Assembly: GCA_013153405.1 (NCBI GenBank)
Contig: JAADEM010000015.1
Location: 1-40,997, forward strand
DNA length: 40,997 nucleotides
Source of the DNA: Chlorobiota bacterium
GTDB lineage: Bacteria; Bacteroidota; Bacteroidia; Bacteroidales; Marinilabiliaceae
Direction of reading: 5' to 3'
Below the pieces are notes generated by a model, which searched no databases, had not been told where the DNA came from, and saw only the letters and a list, made by a program, of their open reading frames with translations. Shown here in pieces: positions 34,437 through 40,997 of the stretch. Each line of letters opens with the position of its first letter. The stretch's first letter is position 1. The position numbers and the translations under genes were made by a program.

Positions 34437-35401
34437 AAAAAAGTGGTTTACATAATGATGAGCTGATACGGAAAATTGCCGGATATATTTCAGGCAAAAT
34501 GTCTGATGAGGAGAGGAATGCCTTTGAGCGGGAAGCACAACGGGATCCGTTTTTGGCTGATGCTCTTGAAGGCTTTGAGCTTCTTAATGATGCCGAATTG
34601 AAAGATGATGTTTCAGAACTTAAGAAAAGGATTAAGGCAGGACCAAAACACAGAAAATATATATTCATGCTTGCTGTTGCAGCGGGTATATTGCTGATTC
34701 TTAGTGTTTCTGTTTTAATGGAAACTTACAAAAGCAACAGCATGAGACGTATGCAGGGGGTGGCAATGAAAATAGAAGATTCGGCAGTAATGATGCCTGA
34801 ACCGGAAGATGAACCTGTGTGCGAAAATATGGTTGAACCGGAATTGCCTGAAGTGAAACATCAAACAGAAACTAAAGTTGAGAAAAAAGAGGTTATGCCG
34901 GAAACCATGGACAATGACGAAGTTTTAACGGCTGTGGAGAATGAAGAGAGTGATGTTGATTTGGAGTTTGATATGACTACTCAGGAAGATGTAGAGGAAA
35001 AACAGGAAGAAAGCCATGTAAGCGAAATTCAGGCCCCTGCTCCTGTCGCAGTTAAAGCTGCAAAGAGCAGAAGAATGGTAGCAGAAAAAACAGTTTTGTC
35101 AATAAGTGAAGACATTACCGTAGATGCGGTGCCTTATGAAGGAATTGAATATTTTAAGAAAAAGCTTGAGCAGGAACTACGGGATTCTATACCCGGGATA
35201 AAAAAACTAAAAATAGTTTTTGACATTATTATTTCTTCTTCAGGTGATATTGTTGATGTTAATATAGTCAGTTCGAATAAAAAAGGAATTGATATAAAGG
35301 TGAAGGAGATAATACTTGGCGGGGAAAGATGGAAACCTGCACTGAAAAATAATGTTTCAGTACAGGATACGGTAAGGATAAATCTGAAAATTGTCAGATG
35401 A
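34433..35401 (+). CDS. One-pass protein: anti-sigma-like N-terminus and TonB-C-like C-terminus
   Basis: 322 residues from a GTG start at 34433 that overlaps the sigma-factor stop. The N-terminus (about 1-65, with IAGYISGKMSDEERNAFERE) has the helical pattern of cytoplasmic anti-sigma domains of Bacteroidota, without a zinc-binding HxxxCxxC motif. One membrane helix lies at about 76-95 (YIFMLAVAAGILLILSVSVL). A long acidic, low-complexity stretch (about 105-215) would span the periplasm. The last 90 residues resemble a TonB C-terminal fold (DIIISSSGDIVDVNIVSSNK and GERWKPALKNN). The likely role is holding the sigma factor at the membrane and releasing it on an envelope signal. Binding to an outer-membrane receptor via the TonB-like domain is inference. 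Confidence 0.82.
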   Translation: MKKSGLHNDELIRKIAGYISGKMSDEERNAFEREAQRDPFLADALEGFELLNDAELKDDVSELKKRIKAGPKHRKYIFMLAVAAGILLILSVSVLMETYKSNSMRRMQGVAMKIEDSAVMMPEPEDEPVCENMVEPELPEVKHQTETKVEKKEVMPETMDNDEVLTAVENEESDVDLEFDMTTQEDVEEKQEESHVSEIQAPAPVAVKAAKSRRMVAEKTVLSISEDITVDAVPYEGIEYFKKKLEQELRDSIPGIKKLKIVFDIIISSSGDIVDVNIVSSNKKGIDIKVKEIILGGERWKPALKNNVSVQDTVRINLKIVR

Positions 35402-35558
35402 AAACATCAAAAGATAAGCTATTCATAAATCCGTGGAAGTTTTGTTTTATGCTATCCCCTTTTTTTTTGACATAAGACATATTCTCACAATTTAAATCAC
35501 TGATTTTGATAAATTAATCGAAAAATCTTCCCGATAATCACCTATACGCTACTGACGA

Positions 35559-35602
35559 CTGACGGGGTGACCACATGAAATCATGTTCTGTCACCCCGTC
35601 AG
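35559..35602. repeat. Long perfect inverted repeat (13-bp arms) between two gene ends
   Basis: CTGACGGGGTGAC (35559-35571) and its exact complement GTCACCCCGTCAG (35590-35602), with an inner ACATG/CATGT pair around AAAT. It lies 22 nt after the end of the large surface-protein gene, counted on the minus strand. Neither side has a U-rich tail, so it is not a typical terminator, but it could still end or protect either transcript. Confidence 0.8.
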
Positions 35603-35624
35603 GATATTGGTCAGTTATTTGTTT

Positions 35625-38600
35625 CTAATTCATCACAGTAACTTTGCCTGTTTTAACATTATCTCCGGCATGTACTTCAATGATGTATATACCATGGTGT
35701 GCAGGCAATCTTATTGTTGATTTAATATCTGTCAGCTTTATTTCTTTTAACAAGCTGCCGACTGAACTATATACTCTGATAACTCCATCACCATTGGCAG
35801 ATGCAAGAATTTCTGAGGAAACTTTAACTATCGCATTGTTTCCTGTACCATAAATCTGTATATCACCAGACAAAGCACTATTCTTAATCGAATTTTCAAA
35901 TCCGGTAGCAACATGAGTAAAGTATAATTCAAACCGATCTACTTCTTCGCCGGAAACTGCTGTAAAGGTATATTCAGGAGTTTCCCGAAGATTAACTTCC
36001 ACATTCTCTTTTTTATCGTACAAATAAACATCCTGCAGAGTGGTGAAGTCTTGAATATTAGTCGCCTTTATTGTAAGCATATTCGAAGAATCATACTTAT
36101 ATCCTATATGAACAGTATCATTGTCCATAGTTTCAGGATATACACTGATTACGGTTTTCCTGTCCCCTTTAAGGGCATATACATTTGGTATGGAAGTACT
36201 GCCAAATCGTTTCTCGGAATCATAATTAGTAATTTCATTCACTGTTCCGTAGCTGCGGAATGCAAGAACAACCTCATCATAAGCATTTCCATTGTCAAAG
36301 GTCAATCTCAGAACATCTGACGGTTCGTAAACCAAAGCTCCTTTTAACTGAGATTCTTCCTGTGTAAGACTGGAAGGAGCATGAACCTGTGTTGTTGTTG
36401 CAATGTTAAATGTTCCATCGGAATAATTCCTTAACCATATTGCCTGTCCCGGAGCTATATAATTAGTTCCCCCCAAACTTCCAAGATCAGAATCAATATC
36501 ATAAGTTGCATACTGAGTACTACCTTGACGGTTTGTTGTTGTCCAAACAGTAGTAAGAGAGTTACCATAATCAAATCCCATATCTTCAACATCTATATAT
36601 GAAGCATAAGGATTGGCTATAAGGTTCCATCCATTTATCGAACTTGAATAACTCTCATTATGTAATATACCTGTAAAGGAAACTGTCACATCTGATCCTG
36701 TAGTATTCTTAAATGCATATCCCTCAACAGGGTTTGCATCAAAATCATAATTTGCATCCGAGATCTGACTCCAAGCGCTTCCGGTATATTTATACAGATT
36801 AAAACTACCGCCTGTGGCATCATAAAAGTCTGAATACTTTATTCCCTGAACAGGATGACCAATATACCAATATTGTCCTGCAGGATAAGTCCATTTTATA
36901 ACTACCGTATCAGATTTTCCTCCATCAAATTTCACAGAAGCAGGATTGTCGACTGTATTCTCAATTATCAACACAGCCGTATCTCCTGTGGTAATTATGT
37001 CTCCTGTTATAGTAAATTCAGAGCCTGGCCTAACTGTAAGTGCACCTGATTCGATAGATATGCCATTAATAATAACTTCGCCGTCATCAGGCGTTATAAC
37101 AGGAGCCAAACCGCCATTGTCTTTTATTGTAACACTATTCCCTTCATCCGGAATCTGATCATCGAACCAGTTACCGGCATCGTACCAGTTATTGCTCACA
37201 TCACCTTCCCATGTATAAAGTTTCACATAGGGCCATCTTAATAGTCCCGTAGTCGCACTCGGATCTACTTCATCATCTTTCTCATAAAGATAATTTCCAA
37301 GATCTCCACTGGCATCTTCAAAATAAAAGATGGTAGTACCTGATGTTCTTGTTACATTATATTTCGGACCTGGGTTAAACACAAGATTTCGTATTGTATC
37401 ATTTTCCGGCATTTCATGCAAAAGTGTCATATATGTTCCTGCATCAGGATAACCGTCAGAAAAGATACCATCAGAAAGATTATAAGTCTGATCAATATTA
37501 GATCCTGGTGCCATGTAAAGACCATCTGCATCAACATAATCAACGGTGTAAAACTGAGCTTTTATTGAACCTCCCGAGTTTACATCAAAAGCATAGCGTC
37601 CATGCGATGAACTTGTTATTGAAGAACGACTTGCGTCTGTTCCTATCATTTCAATAAGTCCGCCATCATTTACTGCAAGAGCTGCTCCATCAGCCATGTC
37701 CAACACTGAAGCTGTATCAACCTTCAGACTTCCCGAAATTGACAAATTACGTGCTATACTTAATGTATTACCATTCATATTAAGAGTTCCATCTATAATT
37801 TTCATATCTCTCGACACATCCATATTATCCTGTAATGAATAAATAACGGACGACGCATCAATTTCCACATCATATAATGCTGATGGCCCACAGGTTATTG
37901 TTTTGTCTCCCGTTTCAGAGCTAAACACAACTTTACCTTTCTCACTGTTAAAAGTTCCAGCATTCTCAAAATTACCCTTAAGAGTAAGCTGATAGTCTGT
38001 TCCAACATCAAAATATGAACCTGAATTAATTTTTAAATTACCTGAAACTATAGTAGCTGCAGCAAGTTGATATTGTGTAGCACCATCAAAAATCAAGTCA
38101 TAAAATCCTGTTCTCTGACTATTAATTAAAGCAGTACCGGAAGTTCCATCAAAGGTAATAGTTCCGTCATTTACAACAGCAGCTGATGACGACTGACTCC
38201 AGTCTCCTTCAATATTAACATAGTCATTAACCGAATTTATCAACAGCTGACCATTGATTATAAAAGCGCCATTTACATCCAGATCAACATCACCATTATC
38301 ATATGGTGTGTTGATTTTCATCTGTCCTCCCGTTTCTATAGTAAGGTTGGCAGAAGTCTGACCTTTTGTGGTGAGATTCGGGTAATTAACCAAACCATCA
38401 GGGATTATAACATCAGTTGTAGCTATCGGCACAATAGGGTTTCCTGAACTTGCCGACCAGTTATCAACATTATTCCAATCTGTGTTCACTGAACCGTTCC
38501 ATGTTAGTTTAACCGGTCCTGTCCAATTAATTAGGTCATTAGGATCATTATCAAATGACTCTCCCGCAAAGACTCCTGAACAATCATAAAACTCAAGAGT

Positions 38601-40997
38601 ACCGGAAGATGCTGAATATTTTGCAATATTCGATGCACTTCCTCCGGGATTATTCGGGAATGAAACATTTTCAATTCTGTTGGCTCCGCTAAAATCCTGG
38701 GTGTTTTCTACCCTGAATAACTGTCCTCTGCTATAACCATTTGAGAAAGTACCATTACTAAAGTGATATGTAGCATCAATAGTTGATGATGATGTAAGGT
38801 AAATACCATTTTCCGTCATATACTCAAACAAATAGTTATCAGCAGCAATCTCTCCTTCTATCGTAAGGTTATATCTTCCTCCTGATATATTGTTAGTCAC
38901 TTTTGCGACACCACCTGCACCTCCAATAACTTCCAGACGTCCAGATTGACTCACATTCATAGTAGTTCCATTCCCAATTCCCAAAACTCCTCCTGCTCCA
39001 ATAATATATTTACCGTCTACAGTAACAATATCATTACCATCGTTTCCTAAAGATATATTTTTACCATGCCCGTCAAATGTTCCGGAAAGAAGATTAAAAT
39101 CACCATATAAGGTAAGATCATCCTGGGCGGTATATGTGGCACCACTATTAATAGTAAGATTATGAACTATTGTACCGTTAAACCCTATAATAGCATTACC
39201 TGATGTTTTATTCAAGTAATAAGTTCCTGAATTAATAAATCCTCCAGTTCCGGTAGTTGGTGCAATTAAATCACCTCCTACATATATAACATGTCCATTT
39301 GCATTAAATAAGGAGCTGTTTACAGTAAGATTTTGTTTAACGATAAAATCATTTGAAGAATTATTATTGGCGTAAACATAATCGCCAGTACTATTAATTG
39401 TCAGATTAAAAAAATCATTTAAGTTATCACTGCCAAATCCAATATTTTGTCTTATACTCCCATTAAATATGACTTCTCCCTGGCGGCAAATAAAACTTCC
39501 TCCAGTAGTATAATTGTACCAATAATCACCTCCGATAATTATTGTATAGTTATTTGTACTAACATCAAGAGTAGCGTTATTAAATGTAAGTCGTCCTTTA
39601 ACCTCCATATCTCCTGACAAAGTTTTAGTGTTTTCATAATTAAGTATTAGGTTACCATAAGAAACACCTGCAATTAACTGATCAGAAGAACCGTAATAAC
39701 GGGTGTTACTTGTTGCAGAAAGATTATAAGCAGAGAAACCCTTCGGGAAGTTATCGGCACCATAAACATACAAATTAACACCATCTTCTACGGTGATTGT
39801 ATTCCCTCCTGAAATTAAATTGCCATCTTCCAGGAATACATTAGCAATACCATTTTTAAGAGTTAAATTATCAACTACGGAAATATCACCTCTCACATAA
39901 AGGCTTCTGGTTTTACAATCAACAATTAAATTATTAAAAGATGCACTATACAAATACTGATTATTCGCTGTTCTGTTAAAAGTAACTGTTCCGGAACCAG
40001 TATATGTTCCATCTCCATGCCAATTTATACCGTTAAAGATATGACTTTCACCTCCGTCATCAAATGTTCCTGAACTATTTATCTGCATATCGCCCTTAAA
40101 TTCAATCGCACTTCCTGATGCAGCTTTAAGTGTAGAATTTATTGTTGTTTTTCCGTAAATAGTATTGGACCCGTTAAAAACTTTATTTCCTGTTCCATCT
40201 ACGGACAGATTGTAGAATATTCCATTAGTGACTGTTTGATCTTCGTCTCCGTTAAGGAATATTGTACCACCATAACGTGATGCATCAGTGTCAAATGAAC
40301 CATTTACAATTTCATAATCTCCTTTAATATAGAACTTATAATAGTTTGTAACAGGAGCTATTGTTCCGGCATTAACAGCCAACTTTCCATCCAGATACAT
40401 TGTCGCACCAGAGATTGTAAAAGTAGTATTTGCATTATCGAATGTTATATTATTGAAATTCTCATATCCGGGAACAATTGTTGCAGCTCCCTCTCCTGAA
40501 TTAAAGATTACTGTGGCACTACCATGTGAAAAGTGCCCCTGAGTATCTGTAATCCAGTCACCACTAACAATAATATCACTACTGTCTGCATTTACATATA
40601 ACAACCCTGTAGCTACCGATAAGTCTGCGTTAACATATAGATCATTCCCACTCTCTAATCGTAAGCTACCATCAATAATCTTCAGGTCTTTACATTCAGC
40701 ATCACCACTGAATATTACCGGATCATTATCTTTATCCTCAATTACGGCATCTTTAGATGATGTAGGAATACCATTATCCCAATTCCCGTCTTTATGCCAA
40801 TCAACATCAATATTACCTGTCCAATAGGTCTCTGTAATCTCAGGCCAGCGAAGAAGTCCGCTATCATAAGATGCTGGTTCTTCATCATCATCTTCATAAC
40901 GATAAGTTCCTAATGCTCCGGTAACGTTATCAAAAACAATAGTGTCATTTACATTTTCTCTTTTAACATTAAAATGTTTTTCGGTAACAGGTACTCC
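35625..40997 (-). CDS. Giant T9SS-secreted repetitive surface protein, partial (5' end beyond window)
   Basis: The frame is open from the right edge to the stop at 35625, at least 1790 residues, so the true start lies outside. The last 75 residues form a type A T9SS sorting domain (GVIRVYSSVGSLLKEIKL and the later GIYIIEVHAGDNVKTGKVTV), which directs export through T9SS and surface attachment. The body has many short beta repeats, likely a beta-helix or stacked sandwiches, with patterns such as GTLNMNGNTLSIARNLSISG. Three larger modules share an LLRW/INW start and a W-x-G-x-(6-8)-W-x-x-x-x-NW signature, near 40780-40860, 38440-38530 and 37140-37240. Such proteins often act as adhesins or matrix components. 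A 22-nt gap separates the stop from the inverted repeat. Confidence 0.88.
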   Translation of the reverse strand, partial: GVPVTEKHFNVKRENVNDTIVFDNVTGALGTYRYEDDDEEPASYDSGLLRWPEITETYWTGNIDVDWHKDGNWDNGIPTSSKDAVIEDKDNDPVIFSGDAECKDLKIIDGSLRLESGNDLYVNADLSVATGLLYVNADSSDIIVSGDWITDTQGHFSHGSATVIFNSGEGAATIVPGYENFNNITFDNANTTFTISGATMYLDGKLAVNAGTIAPVTNYYKFYIKGDYEIVNGSFDTDASRYGGTIFLNGDEDQTVTNGIFYNLSVDGTGNKVFNGSNTIYGKTTINSTLKAASGSAIEFKGDMQINSSGTFDDGGESHIFNGINWHGDGTYTGSGTVTFNRTANNQYLYSASFNNLIVDCKTRSLYVRGDISVVDNLTLKNGIANVFLEDGNLISGGNTITVEDGVNLYVYGADNFPKGFSAYNLSATSNTRYYGSSDQLIAGVSYGNLILNYENTKTLSGDMEVKGRLTFNNATLDVSTNNYTIIIGGDYWYNYTTGGSFICRQGEVIFNGSIRQNIGFGSDNLNDFFNLTINSTGDYVYANNNSSNDFIVKQNLTVNSSLFNANGHVIYVGGDLIAPTTGTGGFINSGTYYLNKTSGNAIIGFNGTIVHNLTINSGATYTAQDDLTLYGDFNLLSGTFDGHGKNISLGNDGNDIVTVDGKYIIGAGGVLGIGNGTTMNVSQSGRLEVIGGAGGVAKVTNNISGGRYNLTIEGEIAADNYLFEYMTENGIYLTSSSTIDATYHFSNGTFSNGYSRGQLFRVENTQDFSGANRIENVSFPNNPGGSASNIAKYSASSGTLEFYDCSGVFAGESFDNDPNDLINWTGPVKLTWNGSVNTDWNNVDNWSASSGNPIVPIATTDVIIPDGLVNYPNLTTKGQTSANLTIETGGQMKINTPYDNGDVDLDVNGAFIINGQLLINSVNDYVNIEGDWSQSSSAAVVNDGTITFDGTSGTALINSQRTGFYDLIFDGATQYQLAAATIVSGNLKINSGSYFDVGTDYQLTLKGNFENAGTFNSEKGKVVFSSETGDKTITCGPSALYDVEIDASSVIYSLQDNMDVSRDMKIIDGTLNMNGNTLSIARNLSISGSLKVDTASVLDMADGAALAVNDGGLIEMIGTDASRSSITSSSHGRYAFDVNSGGSIKAQFYTVDYVDADGLYMAPGSNIDQTYNLSDGIFSDGYPDAGTYMTLLHEMPENDTIRNLVFNPGPKYNVTRTSGTTIFYFEDASGDLGNYLYEKDDEVDPSATTGLLRWPYVKLYTWEGDVSNNWYDAGNWFDDQIPDEGNSVTIKDNGGLAPVITPDDGEVIINGISIESGALTVRPGSEFTITGDIITTGDTAVLIIENTVDNPASVKFDGGKSDTVVIKWTYPAGQYWYIGHPVQGIKYSDFYDATGGSFNLYKYTGSAWSQISDANYDFDANPVEGYAFKNTTGSDVTVSFTGILHNESYSSSINGWNLIANPYASYIDVEDMGFDYGNSLTTVWTTTNRQGSTQYATYDIDSDLGSLGGTNYIAPGQAIWLRNYSDGTFNIATTTQVHAPSSLTQEESQLKGALVYEPSDVLRLTFDNGNAYDEVVLAFRSYGTVNEITNYDSEKRFGSTSIPNVYALKGDRKTVISVYPETMDNDTVHIGYKYDSSNMLTIKATNIQDFTTLQDVYLYDKKENVEVNLRETPEYTFTAVSGEEVDRFELYFTHVATGFENSIKNSALSGDIQIYGTGNNAIVKVSSEILASANGDGVIRVYSSVGSLLKEIKLTDIKSTIRLPAHHGIYIIEVHAGDNVKTGKVTVMN

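Noticed and set aside
35625..40604. Complete surface protein starting at 40604
   Set aside because: The supposed start is a TTG inside an open frame that continues to the window's edge, so the gene is partial.

Overview
The window looks like chromosomal DNA from a Bacteroidota species, probably a free-living Bacteroidia. The evidence is a very large exported protein ending in a type IX secretion (T9SS) sorting domain, outer-membrane proteins with N-terminal carboxypeptidase-regulatory-like domains, a mitochondrial-type aconitase, A-rich start regions without clear Shine-Dalgarno sequences, and promoters of the Bacteroidota form TTTG-N19-TAnnTTTG. I cannot name the genus.

Left end (1-1680): the edge of a probable mobile element on the minus strand. 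Four small, partly overlapping genes (40, 49, 113 and more than 177 aa) form one operon. Two are winged-helix proteins and one is a tiny helix-turn-helix protein. The leader holds a 44-nt tRNA-like structure without an anticodon arm, and an imperfect direct repeat lies further upstream. Next comes a stable-RNA operon on the minus strand (2262 to 1678): consensus promoter, small SRP RNA, tRNA-Thr(UGU), tRNA-Tyr(GUA), a second tRNA-Thr(UGU), tRNA-Gly(UCC) and a strong terminator.

2.4-10.5 kb (plus strand): a DUF4199 membrane protein, a family-2 glycosyltransferase and a methyltransferase in a tight operon; a 1095-aa exported BNR/Asp-box repeat protein; an acidic 152-aa protein; a 42-aa lipoprotein; and gap with its own promoter and terminator.

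10.7-19.5 kb: an SLC13/DASS permease with regulatory RCK_C domains, a membrane-anchored GH73-type glucosaminidase and a TonB-dependent receptor (all minus), then aconitase and a 56-aa cysteine-rich protein (plus). The TonB receptor has a perfect promoter about 240 nt upstream of its start. The leader between them can fold into a three-way junction with an alternative hairpin. This riboswitch-like leader is the best candidate in the window for an undescribed regulatory element.

19.5-29.7 kb (minus): an envelope cluster with a beta-barrel protein, a DcaP-like porin, a complete TolC/adaptor/RND efflux pump, an exported HAD-fold lipoprotein phosphatase and a DUF2490 barrel. Together they could move or process one class of small molecules.

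30.1-35.4 kb: a three-gene stress-type operon (NTF2-like lipoprotein, glycine-zipper protein, HdeD-like membrane protein), then an envelope-signalling module. The module has an exported von Willebrand A protein divergent from an ECF sigma factor, which overlaps a gene for a one-pass protein with an anti-sigma-like cytoplasmic end and a TonB-C-like periplasmic end.

35.6 kb to the right edge (minus): at least 1790 residues of a repetitive T9SS-secreted surface protein. Its start lies beyond the window.
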